55,373 nucleotides of DNA. Source: Streptosporangiaceae bacterium (GTDB taxonomy: Bacteria; Actinomycetota; Actinomycetes; Streptosporangiales; Streptosporangiaceae). Under the pieces are notes generated by a model. The model saw only the letters and a list, made by a program, of their open reading frames with translations. It did not search any database and had not been told where the DNA came from. Position numbers and translations under genes: made by a program. The first letter of the stretch is position 1. Each line of letters begins with the position of its first letter. Shown piece after piece: positions 1 to 8,382 of this stretch. The stretch lies in contig JAFAZE010000101.1 in NCBI GenBank assembly GCA_019239975.1, positions 1 to 55,373 on the forward strand, read 5' to 3'.

Positions 1-906
1 TCGACAAACCGGGTCCGGCGCTGGATCAGGGACGGCGGGTTCGACGTGCTGCACGTGCACGAGCCCGCGGCGCCCAGCCTGTCGCTGCTGGCCTGCTGGG
101 TCGCCTCCGGGCCGATCGTGGCCACCGTTCACACCGCGATGCCGCGCTCACGCGCGCTGCTGGTCTCCTACCCGGTGCTGCGGACCGCGCTGGAGAAGAT
201 CAGCGGCAGGATCGCGGTATCGGAGGCGGCCCGCACCACGCTGGTCGAGCACATCGGCGGCGACGCCGTGCTGATCCCGAACGGCGTCGCGACCCGCCGT
301 TACCGTGCCGCCGACCCGCTGCCCGGGTGGCCCGGCGCGGGCGGGGCTATCGGCTTCCTCGGCCGGATGGACGAGCCGCGCAAGGGGCTGCCGGTTCTGC
401 TGCGTGCCTTCGAGATCCTGGGCGCCGAACGCAGCGGGCTGCGCCTGCTTGTCGCCGGCCCCGGCGACGCGGACGAGGCGCGGCACAGGGTGCCGGAGCC
501 GCTGCGCGACCGGGTGATCCTGCTCGGCCAGGTCAGCGAGGAGGAGAAGATCCGCGTGCTGCACTCGGTGGATGTCTTCTGCTCGCCGAACACCGGGGGC
601 GAGTCGTTCGGGATCGTGACGGCCGAGGCGATGGCGGCGGGAGCCGCGATCGTCGCGAGCGACCTGGAAGCGTTCCGGGAGGTGCTGCGCGGCGGCAGCG
701 CCGGCGAGCTGTTCGCCACCGGCGAGCCGGCCGACCTCGCCCGCGCGGCCGCCAGGCTGCTCGACGACCCAGCGCTCCGCGCGGACCTGTCGGCGTCCGC
801 GCTCGCGGCGGTGGCAGACTACGACTGGTCCGTGGTGGCCCGGGATGTGGTGAGCGTCTACGAAACCGTCGTCCTCGGCCGCACGACCGTGGCGGTGGCG
901 CAGTGA
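1..906 (+). CDS. pimA: Phosphatidylinositol alpha-mannosyltransferase, 3' part (5' end outside window)
   Basis: GT4-family glycosyltransferase expected to add the first mannose from GDP-mannose to phosphatidylinositol at the inner membrane face, starting PIM/lipomannan synthesis. The frame is open from base 1, so the start and much of the N-terminal Rossmann domain lie upstream. Visible are VLHVHEPAAPSLS, the acceptor-side region typical of PimA, the switch into the second Rossmann domain at GFLGRMDEPRKGL, and the nucleotide-sugar motif GGESFGIVTAEAMAAG with the conserved EX7E-type glutamates. The next gene follows after 32 bases. In actinobacteria pimA usually sits at the end of a pgsA-acyltransferase-pimA cluster followed by a small membrane protein and pdxS, as here. 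Another GT4 mannosyltransferase is possible, but context and motif spacing favour PimA. Confidence 0.88.
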   Translation, partial: STNRVRRWIRDGGFDVLHVHEPAAPSLSLLACWVASGPIVATVHTAMPRSRALLVSYPVLRTALEKISGRIAVSEAARTTLVEHIGGDAVLIPNGVATRRYRAADPLPGWPGAGGAIGFLGRMDEPRKGLPVLLRAFEILGAERSGLRLLVAGPGDADEARHRVPEPLRDRVILLGQVSEEEKIRVLHSVDVFCSPNTGGESFGIVTAEAMAAGAAIVASDLEAFREVLRGGSAGELFATGEPADLARAAARLLDDPALRADLSASALAAVADYDWSVVARDVVSVYETVVLGRTTVAVAQ

Positions 907-938
907 CAGCGAGGCAGCCGAGGACAAGGTGACGAAGG

Positions 939-1532
939 ATGCTGAGCTACATCATCCTGATCGTGGCGGTCGCGCTGCTGGCATGCGTGTACGTTTCCTG
1001 GCGCGCCGGGCGGCTCGACCGGCTGCACAACCGGGTGGCGACCGCGTGGGCGGCCCTGGACCTGGCGCTGGTCCGGCGCGGCTCGGTGGCGCTCGAGCTG
1101 GCGTCGTCCGGGCTGCTGGACCCCGCCACCAGCCTGCTGCTCGCCGGGGCGGTGCACGGCGCTCGGGACGGCGAGCGCCCTCGCGACCTGGCCGAAAGCG
1201 ATCTGACCAAGGCGCTGCGCGCCGTGTTCAGCCAGCCGGATTTCAGGGCGTCGCTGGCCGGCCGGGACGGTGCCGACGAGCTTCTCGCCGAGGTGGAGGC
1301 GGCGTCACACCAGGTGTTTCTCGCCCGGAAGTTCTTCAACGACGCGGTGGCGGCGACCAGGGACGCCAGGCGCCGGCCGCTGGCGCGGGTTTTCCGGCTC
1401 GCCGGTAACGCGGAGATGCCCGGGTTCTTCGAGATCGACGACTCCATGGGCAACGGCGCGGCCACCGGCGTGGCCAGGCTCGCCGGGTTAGGGCGCGCCG
1501 CACATACGATGGAGGTGTTAATCGTCGTATGA
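939..1532 (+). CDS. Membrane-anchored LemA-like protein of unknown function
   Basis: 197 residues. Residues 3-20 form one hydrophobic segment, followed by a basic boundary ([14 protein letters not shown]) and a long helical region. The stretch [18 protein letters not shown] resembles the start of the LemA fold, where a membrane helix is followed by a helical bundle, and the C-terminal FEIDDSMG is compatible with that. The start is ATG 939 with GAAGG about 5 bases upstream. It lies between pimA and pdxS, where Streptomyces carries a small exported or membrane protein; the mycobacterial equivalent position has a membrane Nudix protein, but no Nudix box is visible here. Its stop overlaps the first possible pdxS start (ATGA). 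The function is unknown; the LemA relationship is an inference from pattern. Confidence 0.72.
   Translation: MLSYIILIVAVALLACVYVSWRAGRLDRLHNRVATAWAALDLALVRRGSVALELASSGLLDPATSLLLAGAVHGARDGERPRDLAESDLTKALRAVFSQPDFRASLAGRDGADELLAEVEAASHQVFLARKFFNDAVAATRDARRRPLARVFRLAGNAEMPGFFEIDDSMGNGAATGVARLAGLGRAAHTMEVLIVV
1503..1531 (+). promoter_or_regulatory. Inverted repeat at the pdxS start region
   Basis: CATACGA (1503-1509) and TCGTATG (1525-1531) are perfect inverted arms around a 15-base loop that contains GGAGG. TACGAT at 1505-1510 also fits an actinobacterial -10 element. The right arm covers the upstream ATG at 1529 but not the preferred GTG at 1544. It could be a regulator site or an RNA hairpin; no pdxR gene is visible in the window. 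Confidence 0.35.
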
Positions 1533-1543
1533 AGGGGTTTCGA

Positions 1544-2494
1544 GTGTCCACCGTTGACTCCGCGGCTGATCCTCGGGGAGCCGCCGCGTCCCGTTCGGAA
1601 GCCTCAGAAACGAGAAGCACCGGAACCGCACGCGTGAAGCGTGGCATGGCCGAGATGCTCAAGGGCGGCGTCATCATGGATGTCGTCACGCCCGAGCAGG
1701 CCAAGATCGCCGAGGACGCCGGCGCGGTCGCCGTGATGGCGCTGGAGCGGGTGCCCGCCGACATCCGGGTGCAGGGCGGGGTCGCGCGGATGAGCGACCC
1801 GGACATGATCGATGGAATCATGGACGCCGTGTCCATCCCGGTGATGGCCAAGTGCCGGATCGGGCATTTCGCCGAGGCGCAGGTATTGCAGGCGATCGGC
1901 GTCGACTACATCGACGAGTCCGAGGTGCTGACGCCGGCCGACGAGGCGCACCACGTTGACAAGTGGAAGTTCACGGTGCCCTTCGTGTGCGGCGCGACGA
2001 ACCTCGGCGAGGCGCTGCGCAGGATCTCCGAGGGCGCCGCGATGATCAGGTCCAAGGGCGAGGCCGGCACCGGGAACGTCGTGGAGGCGACCCGGCACAT
2101 GCGCCGGATCCGCGGCGAGATCCGGCGGCTCTCCGCGCTGCCGCCGGACGAGCTGTACGCCGCCGCGAAGGAACTGCAGGCGCCGTACGACCTGGTCGCG
2201 GACGTCGCGCGGGACGGCAAGCTGCCGGTCGTGCTGTTCACCGCCGGCGGGATCGCCACCCCCGCGGACGCCGCGATGATGATGCAGCTCGGCGCGGAGG
2301 GCGTGTTCGTCGGCTCCGGGATCTTCAAGTCCGGCGACCCGGCGACCCGCGCCGCCGCGATCGTCAAGGCCACCACGTTCCACGACGACCCGGACGTGAT
2401 CGCCAAGGTGTCCCGCGCCCTCGGCGAGCCGATGGTCGGCATCAACCTGGACACGCTCCCCCCCGACCAGCACTACGCCGGCCGCGGCTGGTAA
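1544..2494 (+). CDS. pdxS: Pyridoxal 5'-phosphate synthase lyase subunit PdxS
   Basis: The synthase subunit of the DXP-independent PLP pathway. It condenses ribose 5-phosphate, glyceraldehyde 3-phosphate and ammonia delivered by PdxT, and works as a cytosolic dodecamer. The (beta/alpha)8 barrel is complete: KGGVIMDVV carries the catalytic aspartate, [11 protein letters not shown] carries the Schiff-base lysine (Lys103 from this start), and [12 protein letters not shown] carries the second lysine and phosphate-binding glycines. I chose GTG 1544 because AAGGGG (1532-1537) sits 6 bases upstream and the length (316 aa) is near the family norm. An in-frame ATG at 1529 overlaps the preceding stop and would add five residues. 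pdxT lies 505 bases downstream, separated by a repeat element, which is unusually far for this pair. Confidence 0.96.
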   Translation: MSTVDSAADPRGAAASRSEASETRSTGTARVKRGMAEMLKGGVIMDVVTPEQAKIAEDAGAVAVMALERVPADIRVQGGVARMSDPDMIDGIMDAVSIPVMAKCRIGHFAEAQVLQAIGVDYIDESEVLTPADEAHHVDKWKFTVPFVCGATNLGEALRRISEGAAMIRSKGEAGTGNVVEATRHMRRIRGEIRRLSALPPDELYAAAKELQAPYDLVADVARDGKLPVVLFTAGGIATPADAAMMMQLGAEGVFVGSGIFKSGDPATRAAAIVKATTFHDDPDVIAKVSRALGEPMVGINLDTLPPDQHYAGRGW

Positions 2495-2502
2495 CTGTGC
2501 TG

Positions 2503-2740
2503 CCCCGGGGGGCGAGGCCCCCCGGACCCCCCGCCCGCTGCGGTGGCCGGTTAGCCCGGGGGCGAGGCCCCCCGGACCCCCGCCCGCTGCGGTGGCCGCC
2601 GTATCATCGCGCGATCGGGGGGCCGTCGGCCCCCGCGAGTCGCGCGATCGCGGAGTGAGCCGCGGTCGCGGCTCACTCCGCGCTACACGCCGTAACCCGC
2701 TGTGGTGGCCCGGGGTGTAACCCGCTGTGGTGGTCCAGGC
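2503..2740. repeat. Dispersed structured repeat, family A copy 1
   Basis: This GC-rich non-coding block starts 8 bases after pdxS. It has a tandem pair of a segment with the hairpin GGGGGGC-GAG-GCCCCCC followed by GGACCCCC and CGCTGCGGTGGCC. A hairpin follows (GGGGGCC 2618-2624, loop GTC, GGCCCCC 2628-2634), then a 14-bp palindromic stem (CGGAGTGAGCCGCG 2651-2664, loop GT, mate 2667-2680), and finally two diverged units reading GTAACCCGCTGTGGTGG. The same order of parts, with different stem bases, recurs at 51902-52170. Bases 2741-2999 hold no gene I can support; TACGCT at 2975-2980 is a possible -10 for pdxT. Confidence 0.8.
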
Positions 2741-2999
2741 CGAAACGCGGGACCGCTGCCCCGAGCGTGCGCAGCGCGGCGCCGCGCGCAGCCCCGCGAC
2801 CTGCCCGCGGGGGGCCGGCGCTGTGAGATCCGCCCAGCCCACCACGCCCTGGACCAGGCTCGCGTTCCTGCGCCATTCCCCTCACCACCCCGGGGTGATG
2901 GTGCGCGTCGATCACGCACTGGCCAGTACGCGGCCGGCGGTTCACCGGGAAGATCGGCCACCGTCGCGGCGTTCTACGCTCGAATCGAGTCTGGAGGAA

Positions 3000-3581
3000 A
3001 TGAACGTGCCCGTCATCGGTGTTCTTGCCCTGCAAGGTGATGTCCGCGAGCATCTGCGCGCGCTCGGCGGCGCAGGCGCGCGGGCGGTGCCGGTGCGGCG
3101 CCCCGCCGAGATCGAGGCGGTGGACGGGCTGGTCATTCCCGGTGGGGAGTCGACCACGCTGTGGCGTCTGGCCATGGCGTTTGACCTTCTGGAACCGCTG
3201 CGCAAGCTGATCGGCGGCGGCATGCCCGCGTTCGGGTCGTGCGCCGGGATGATCATGCTTGCGGACCGCCTCGTTGACGGCGTGCGGGGCCAGCAGACGC
3301 TCGGCGGGATCGACATGACCGTCCGGCGCAACGCGTTCGGCCGGCAGGTGGACTCCTTCGAGCGCAACATCGAACTCTCGGGAGAGCCGTTCCACGCGGT
3401 GTTCATCCGGGCGCCGTGGGTGGAACAGGTCGGCCCCGATGTCTCGGTGCTCGGCACGGACGCGGGTAGGATCGTCGCCGTCCGGCAGGGGGTCCTGCTC
3501 GCCACGGCCTTCCATCCGGAGCTGACGCCAGATCGGCGCATTCACGAGCTTTTTGTTTCAATGGTGAAGGGAACGTCATGA
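3000..3581 (+). CDS. pdxT: Pyridoxal 5'-phosphate synthase glutaminase subunit PdxT
   Basis: Class I glutamine amidotransferase that hydrolyses glutamine and channels ammonia to PdxS. 193 residues, the usual size. The oxyanion region PGGESTT, the nucleophile elbow FGSCAGM (Cys81) and the AFHPELT motif (His172, Glu174) complete the triad. The start is ATG 3000 with a strong GGAGG at 2993-2997; reading further upstream would run into low-complexity sequence unlike the family. The stop overlaps the yebC start by ATGA (3578-3581), so the two are translationally coupled. The gap to pdxS contains repeat A copy 1 and a possible own promoter, so pdxT-yebC may be transcribed separately from pdxS. Confidence 0.96.
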   Translation: MNVPVIGVLALQGDVREHLRALGGAGARAVPVRRPAEIEAVDGLVIPGGESTTLWRLAMAFDLLEPLRKLIGGGMPAFGSCAGMIMLADRLVDGVRGQQTLGGIDMTVRRNAFGRQVDSFERNIELSGEPFHAVFIRAPWVEQVGPDVSVLGTDAGRIVAVRQGVLLATAFHPELTPDRRIHELFVSMVKGTS

Positions 3582-4330
3582 GCGGCCACTCAAAGTGGGC
3601 CACCACCAAGCACAAGAAGGCGGTGGTGGACGCCAAGCGCGGCAAGCTGTTCGCCAAGCTGATCAAGAATGTCGAGGTGGCCGCGCGCACCGGCGGCGGA
3701 GACCCGGCGGGGAACCCCACGCTGTTCGACGCGATTCAGAAGGCGAAGAAGAACTCCGTACCGAACGACAACATCGACCGCGCGGTCCGGCGCGGCGCGG
3801 GCCTGGAGGGCGGCGGCGCCCAGTACGAGACGATCACCTACGAGGGATACGGCCCCGGCGGTGTCGCGGTGCTCGTGCAGTGCCTGACCGACAACCGGAA
3901 CCGGGCGGCCTCGGACGTCCGGGTCGCGTTCACCAGGAACGGCGGGTCGATGGCGGACCCGGGTTCGGTGTCGTACCTGTTCCACCGCAAGGGCGTCATC
4001 ATCGTGAACAGGACCGGCTCGCTGTCCGAGGACGACGTGCTGACCGCGGTGCTGGACGCGGGTGCCGAGGAGGTCAACGACCTCGGCGAGTCCTTCGAGA
4101 TCGTGTCGGAGCCCAGCGACATGGTCGCCGTCCGCAAGGCGCTCCAGGACGCCGGGATCGACTACGAGTCGGCGGACGCGGCGTTCCTGCCGAGCGTCGA
4201 GATCGAGCTGGACGAGGACCAGGCCAAGCGCGTGTTCCGCCTCATCGAGGCGCTCGAGGATTCCGACGACGTGCAGGATGTGTACGCCAACTACAACGTG
4301 CCCGACGACGTCATGGAGAAGATCGGCTAG
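3578..4330 (+). CDS. YebC/PmpR-family regulator or translation factor (TACO1 family)
   Basis: 250 residues, full length for the family. It opens with the diagnostic [31 protein letters not shown] and continues through the family middle and C-terminal domains ([16 protein letters not shown]-like [18 protein letters not shown], and [28 protein letters not shown]). YebC-family proteins were long described as DNA-binding regulators; TACO1 and some bacterial members promote translation through difficult proline stretches. The position before ruvC is conserved across actinobacteria. Coupled to pdxT by ATGA. Confidence 0.95.
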   Translation: MSGHSKWATTKHKKAVVDAKRGKLFAKLIKNVEVAARTGGGDPAGNPTLFDAIQKAKKNSVPNDNIDRAVRRGAGLEGGGAQYETITYEGYGPGGVAVLVQCLTDNRNRAASDVRVAFTRNGGSMADPGSVSYLFHRKGVIIVNRTGSLSEDDVLTAVLDAGAEEVNDLGESFEIVSEPSDMVAVRKALQDAGIDYESADAAFLPSVEIELDEDQAKRVFRLIEALEDSDDVQDVYANYNVPDDVMEKIG

Positions 4331-4347
4331 CCCGCGCCGGCACCCCG

Positions 4348-4437
4348 TTTCCACCATGCCGCCCGCGGTCAGCGTGTCGTGGAAATTACGGGCCGAATAC
4401 GACACCGTCGTTTCCGTGATCATGGGAGCGTGGCTCC
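4348..4437 (+). terminator. Cluster of hairpins after yebC, possible terminator
   Basis: Three inverted repeats lie in the 160-base gap: TTTCCAC (4348-4354) with GTGGAAA (4379-4385), ACGAC-ACC-GTCGT (4399-4411) followed by TT, and GGAGC-GTG-GCTCC (4425-4437). None has a long T tract, so termination is only suggested. Confidence 0.3.
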
Positions 4438-4452
4438 GGCGGTCTTGGTGAT

Positions 4453-4482
4453 GTGACCGGTGTGGCCGGTTGCGCGTACGGT
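4453..4482 (+). promoter_or_regulatory. Predicted promoter of the acetyltransferase gene
   Basis: GTGACC (4453-4458) and TACGGT (4477-4482) are spaced by 18 bases. The preferred GTG start at 4491 lies 8 bases after the -10, so the transcript would be leaderless or nearly so. Confidence 0.42.
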
Positions 4483-4490
4483 GGGTGGCC

Positions 4491-5558
4491 GTGGGTACCT
4501 TTGGGACGTACGGGGCGGAGATCCGGGCTCTGCATCCGGGCGATGACCTGGACGCCCAGATCGACTTGGCGGAGCGCGCGTTCGGCATCAGGCCCCCGGC
4601 GGTGCGCGAAAGCTGGCGGCGGGAACTCTCGGTGCTCATCGCCGCCGGCCGGTGCTTTGGCGCCTTCGCCGGCGGCCGGCCCGCCGGTGCCGCCAGGTTT
4701 CACGACATGCGTCAGTGGTGGCATGGCCGTGCGGTGCCCATGGCCGGCATCGGCGGCGTCGCCGTCGCGCCCGAGGACCGGGGGAGGGGCATCGGCCGGC
4801 AGCTGGTGACGTCGGTGCTCGCCGAGGTGGCGGCGCGCGGATACCCGCTGTCCGTCCTGTACCCGGCGACCATGCCGCTCTACCGGTCGCTCGGCTGGGA
4901 GCTGGCCGGCGCGCGGTACAGCGCGGTGATCCCCGGGCGCTCGCTGCGCTCCCTGGCTTCTCCCGACGCAGCCGTCGCGCCGCCCGGCGCCCGCGTAGTT
5001 TCCGCGGAAACGCTCGCGTCTGCCGGCGGCTCGCCGGGCGGTGCCGGGCCGGCGTTCCGCCGGGCAGGCCCCGGCGACGCCGAGGCCGTGAACTCGGTGA
5101 TCGGTCGCGTGCACGAGGCGGCACGCGACTGCGGGCCCATCACCTGGGACGCGGACGCCGTCCGGCGGTCGCTCGCGGATCAGGGCACCTACCACTACAT
5201 CTGTGACGACGGTTACCTCGCCTACCACTGGCGCAACGAGAATGACGAGATCTTCGTCCAGCGCGCGTACGGGCTCTCCCCGGCGACGGTGCGCGCGCTC
5301 TGGGCGCTCGTCGCCTCGCACACGTCGGTGGCCGGGACGGTCCGCGCCTGTGTCGGTCCCGCTGACCCGTTCTGGTGGCTGACCCGGGAGCCCGACGCCG
5401 GCCTGTCCGTGAGCTACATGTGGATGTTCCGGGTGGTCGACGCTCCCGCCGCGATCGCGGCGCGGGGCTTCCCACCCCTCGGTCACGCTGGCGCAGGTGG
5501 CCCCATTCCTCATCCCCCGCTGGCCGCCGCGTGCCCGCGCTCTCCGTCGTCTGTGTGA
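4491..5558 (+). CDS. Eis-like GNAT acetyltransferase lacking the C-terminal sterol-carrier-like domain
   Basis: About 355 residues. The first GNAT domain shows the acetyl-CoA motif in MAGIGGVAVAPEDRGRGIGRQLVTSVLAE and the follow-on YPATMPLYRSLGWELAGARYSA. A second, degenerate GNAT-like domain follows (FRRAGPGDAEAVN to LSVSYMWMFRVVDAPAAIAARGF). This two-GNAT order is that of Eis and relatives, which acetylate amines, including aminoglycosides in Mycobacterium; the substrate here is unknown. Eis proteins normally add an SCP2-like domain of about 100 residues. Here the protein stops about 25 residues after WMFRVVDAPAA in a Pro-rich tail, and the 234 bases to ruvC are too short to hold the missing domain. 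TTG 4470 and GTG 4485 are alternative starts. Confidence 0.82.
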   Translation: MGTFGTYGAEIRALHPGDDLDAQIDLAERAFGIRPPAVRESWRRELSVLIAAGRCFGAFAGGRPAGAARFHDMRQWWHGRAVPMAGIGGVAVAPEDRGRGIGRQLVTSVLAEVAARGYPLSVLYPATMPLYRSLGWELAGARYSAVIPGRSLRSLASPDAAVAPPGARVVSAETLASAGGSPGGAGPAFRRAGPGDAEAVNSVIGRVHEAARDCGPITWDADAVRRSLADQGTYHYICDDGYLAYHWRNENDEIFVQRAYGLSPATVRALWALVASHTSVAGTVRACVGPADPFWWLTREPDAGLSVSYMWMFRVVDAPAAIAARGFPPLGHAGAGGPIPHPPLAAACPRSPSSV

Positions 5559-5608
5559 CGCTGTGACGCCGACGCCCAAAAGGACGCTGTGACGCCGACG
5601 CCCAAAAG
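5557..5608. repeat. 26-bp tandem duplication at the end of the acetyltransferase gene
   Basis: The 26-base unit beginning GACGCTGTGACGCCG is present twice without change (5557-5582 and 5583-5608). The stop codon of the preceding gene (5556-5558) sits at the edge of the first copy. The exact identity suggests a recent slippage or repair event. Confidence 0.9.
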
Positions 5609-5663
5609 AAGGCACACGATCAAGGTCGCGCACCGCGGCGGCGCCGACACGCGGGCGGGGTGC

Positions 5664-5712
5664 GGGACAGGGGGCGTGCCGGCCAGGTAAGTTCGTGGCG
5701 AACAGATGTTCG
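5664..5712 (+). promoter_or_regulatory. ruvCAB promoter with LexA-type SOS box
   Basis: CGAAC-AGAT-GTTCG at 5699-5712 matches the actinobacterial/Gram-positive LexA operator core CGAACNNNNGTTCG exactly. It lies just downstream of a possible -10 TAAGTT (5688-5693) with a weak -35 GGGACA (5664-5669, spacer 18). A further GTTCG-TGG-CGAAC pairing (5691-5703) overlaps it. The placement over the expected start of transcription of the Holliday-junction genes fits DNA-damage induction. Confidence 0.75.
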
Positions 5713-5792
5713 TGGATCGGGACCCAGGTGCCTGCCCGGAACTGGGCCCGCGCGATGATCGGACGGTGAGCTGTGCGGCGCGTGGTGGCGGC

Positions 5793-6440
5793 ATGACGCT
5801 GGGTTTCGCGCGGCAGCCAACCCGGGTTCTGGGCATTGATCCCGGGCTGACCAGGTGCGGACTCGGCGTGGTCGACGGCGTGCCAGGCAAGGCGCCTGAG
5901 CTGGTCGCGGTGGGGCTTGTCCGTACCCCGTCGGAGGACGATGTCGCGGCCCGGCTGCTGGCGATCGAGACGGAGGTCGAACGCTGGCTGTCGGAGTACC
6001 GGCCCGATACGGTGGCCGTCGAGCGCGTGTTCAGCCAGCACAACGTGCGCACCGTCATGGGCACGGCGCAGGCGGGCGCGGTCGCGATCGTGTGCGCGGC
6101 GCGGCGCGGGCTGCCGGTCGCGCTGCACACGCCGAGCGAGGTCAAGGCGGCCGTGACCGGGAACGGCCGGGCGAACAAGGACCAGGTGACCACGATGGTG
6201 ACGCGGCTGCTGCGGATGGCCGAGCGCCCGCGCCCGCCGGACGCCGCCGACGCGCTCGCCCTCGCGATCTGCCACCTGTGGCGCGGGCACGGTGCCGGCC
6301 TGCGGGGCGGGCACGGTGCCGGCCTGCGGCGGGGGCAGGCGCCGGCCAGGGCGCCAGCGGCGGTGCCAGGCACGGCACAGGCCGCCCAGCCGCCGCCCGC
6401 GGGGGTATGCGCAACACACGCAAGAGGAGGCAGCGTATGA
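5793..6440 (+). CDS. ruvC: Crossover junction endodeoxyribonuclease RuvC
   Basis: Resolvase that makes symmetric nicks in Holliday junctions delivered by RuvAB. 215 residues from ATG 5793. The RNase H-like fold carries all acidic catalytic positions: Asp in LGIDPGLT, Glu in VAVERVF, and the C-terminal pair in [13 protein letters not shown]. About 45 residues after the catalytic core are Gly/Ala/Pro-rich and include a perfect repeat GHGAGLR, absent from most RuvC proteins and probably disordered. Two upstream in-frame starts (to 5706) are open but add sequence unlike RuvC. ruvA follows after 19 bases. Confidence 0.95.
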   Translation: MTLGFARQPTRVLGIDPGLTRCGLGVVDGVPGKAPELVAVGLVRTPSEDDVAARLLAIETEVERWLSEYRPDTVAVERVFSQHNVRTVMGTAQAGAVAIVCAARRGLPVALHTPSEVKAAVTGNGRANKDQVTTMVTRLLRMAERPRPPDAADALALAICHLWRGHGAGLRGGHGAGLRRGQAPARAPAAVPGTAQAAQPPPAGVCATHARGGSV

Positions 6441-6459
6441 GGCTAGCGGGAGACAGAGC

Positions 6460-7071
6460 ATGATCGCGCACCTGAACGGCACCGTTTCCGGGGTGTCCCC
6501 GGACGGGGCGGTCATCGACATCGGCGGTTTCGGGCTCCGCGTCCAGTGCACGCCGGACACGCTGGCCACGCTCAGGCCCGGCGAGAGCGCGCGGGTGGCG
6601 ACCGCGCTCGTGGTCCGCGAGGATTCGCTCACGCTCTTCGGTTTCGCCAGCGAGGACGAGCGGAACGTCTTCGAGCTGCTGCAGACCGCGAGCGGCGTCG
6701 GGCCGCGGCTGGCCCTGGCCATGCTGGCCGTTCACTCGCCCGACGCGCTGCGCCGGGCCGTCGCGGCGGAAGACCTGACGGCGCTGACCATGGTCCCGGG
6801 CATCGGCAAGAAGGGCGCACAGCGCATCGTGCTCGAGCTGAAGGACCGGCTCGGCGCGCCCGGCGATGTCGGCGGAGCCGGAGCCCACCCGGCCCCGCGG
6901 CGCAGCGCACCCGGATGGCGCGACCAGGTGCAGTCGGGGCTGGTCAACCTCGGCTGGCCGGCCCGTGACGCCGAGCAGGCGATCGCCGCCATCGAGGCGG
7001 AGGCGGACGGCGAGCCCGTCGACGTGGCCACCGCGCTTCGCGCCGCGCTCCGGAAGCTCAGCAGGACATGA
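6460..7071 (+). CDS. ruvA: Holliday junction DNA helicase subunit RuvA
   Basis: Tetrameric junction-binding protein that loads the RuvB motor. 203 residues. The N-terminal OB-fold runs [27 protein letters not shown]; the tandem helix-hairpin-helix motifs are at [17 protein letters not shown] and [19 protein letters not shown]; the C-terminal RuvB-binding three-helix domain ([20 protein letters not shown]) follows a short linker. The start is ATG 6460 with GGGAG 8-12 bases upstream. It overlaps ruvB by ATGA. Confidence 0.97.
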   Translation: MIAHLNGTVSGVSPDGAVIDIGGFGLRVQCTPDTLATLRPGESARVATALVVREDSLTLFGFASEDERNVFELLQTASGVGPRLALAMLAVHSPDALRRAVAAEDLTALTMVPGIGKKGAQRIVLELKDRLGAPGDVGGAGAHPAPRRSAPGWRDQVQSGLVNLGWPARDAEQAIAAIEAEADGEPVDVATALRAALRKLSRT

Positions 7072-8198
7072 GCGAAGCTGGCGACGCCGGGCTCGCGCGG
7101 GCGGAGGAGGCCGAGCTGGAGCACCGGCGCCAGGCCTCCGCTCCGCCCGGGGGAGCGCAGGAACGCGCGGCCGACCGCGTGGTCTCTCCGCTGGCGGACG
7201 GGGACGAGCGCGCGATCGAGAGCGCGCTGCGGCCCAAGCGCCTGGACGACTTCGTCGGCCAGGCCCGCGTCCGCGAGCAGCTCAGCCTGCTGCTGCACAG
7301 CGCGCTGCGCCGCGGCCGGCCGCCGGACCACGTGCTGCTGTCCGGGCCGCCGGGGCTGGGCAAGACCACGATCGCCATGATCATCGCCGCCGAGCTGGGC
7401 GCGCCGCTGCGGATCACCAGCGGGCCGGCGATCGAGCGTTCCGGCGACCTGGCGGCGGTGCTGTCGACGCTCAGCGAGGGCGAGGTCGTCTTCATCGACG
7501 AGATCCACCGCCTGGCCCGTCCCGCGGAGGAGATGCTCTACCTCGCGATGGAGGACTTCCGGGTGGACATCGTGGTCGGCAAGGGGCCCGGCGCCACCGC
7601 GATCCCGCTCGACATCGCGCCGTTCACGCTCGTCGGGGCGACGACAAGGGCGGGCCTGCTGCCGGCCCCGCTGCGCGACAGGTTCGGCTTCACGGCGCAT
7701 CTCGATTTTTATCAGCCAAACGAACTGGGCATCATCATTCGCCGGTCCGCGGGCCTGCTGGGGGTGGAACTGCGCGACGAGGGCGCCGACGAGCTGGCCC
7801 ACCGGTCTCGCGGCACGCCCCGCATCGCCAACCGGCTGCTGCGCCGCGTCCGCGACTATGCCGAGGTTCGCGCCGACGGCGTGGTCACCCGGGAGATCAC
7901 GCGCACCGCGCTCGAGCTCTACGAGGTCGACGAGCGGGGCCTCGACCGGCTGGACCGCGCGGTACTGGACGCGCTGATCCGCCGCTTCGGCGGAGGCCCG
8001 GTCGGGCTGTCCACGCTCGCGGTGGCCGTGGCCGAGGAGGCGGAGACCGTCGAGGTGGTGGCCGAGCCGTTCCTCGTCCGTCAGGGCATGCTCGCCAGGA
8101 CGCCGCGCGGCCGGGTCGCCACGCCGGCGGCCTGGGAGCATCTCGGCCTGATCCCGCCCGCGAACGGGGGCGCCGACATGCCGACGCTTTTCGATTGA
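7068..8198 (+). CDS. ruvB: Holliday junction branch-migration ATPase RuvB
   Basis: AAA+ hexameric motor that pumps DNA through the RuvA-bound junction. 376 residues, slightly long because of a charged N-terminal extension of about 45 residues before [12 protein letters not shown]. Walker [10 protein letters not shown], Walker B in FIDEIHRL, sensor 1 GATTRAG and the arginine finger in LRDRFG are present, followed by the winged-helix DNA-binding domain ([12 protein letters not shown]). ATGA overlap with ruvA shows coupling. It ends the ruvCAB operon; a 184-base gap with a promoter for yajC follows. Confidence 0.98.
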   Translation: MSEAGDAGLARAEEAELEHRRQASAPPGGAQERAADRVVSPLADGDERAIESALRPKRLDDFVGQARVREQLSLLLHSALRRGRPPDHVLLSGPPGLGKTTIAMIIAAELGAPLRITSGPAIERSGDLAAVLSTLSEGEVVFIDEIHRLARPAEEMLYLAMEDFRVDIVVGKGPGATAIPLDIAPFTLVGATTRAGLLPAPLRDRFGFTAHLDFYQPNELGIIIRRSAGLLGVELRDEGADELAHRSRGTPRIANRLLRRVRDYAEVRADGVVTREITRTALELYEVDERGLDRLDRAVLDALIRRFGGGPVGLSTLAVAVAEEAETVEVVAEPFLVRQGMLARTPRGRVATPAAWEHLGLIPPANGGADMPTLFD

Positions 8199-8219
8199 CC
8201 GCGCCTCGATCGGGGACGG

Positions 8220-8236
8220 GCGGCCGCTGCGGCCGC
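8220..8236 (+). terminator. GC hairpin after ruvB
   Basis: GCGGCCG-CTG-CGGCCGC is a 7-bp stem 21 bases after the ruvB stop. There is no T tract, so this may be a weak terminator or an mRNA 3' end. Confidence 0.4.
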
Positions 8237-8274
8237 CGCTGGGTCACGATCACGACCTGAAACCCCGTAGCCTG

Positions 8275-8303
8275 TTGGTACGTTCTCCGTGCGCCGCTAC
8301 ACT
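8275..8303 (+). promoter_or_regulatory. Promoter of yajC-secD-secF
   Basis: TTGGTA (8275-8280), a 17-base spacer and TACACT (8298-8303) form a good housekeeping-type promoter. It predicts a 5' leader of roughly 73 bases before yajC. Confidence 0.6.
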
Positions 8304-8382
8304 GCGCAGGTTGGCAGGTGTTCGCCGGTAACGGTGGCGCCAGGCCGATGAGCGGATAGTCAACTGGAAGGATGCCCCGGTT

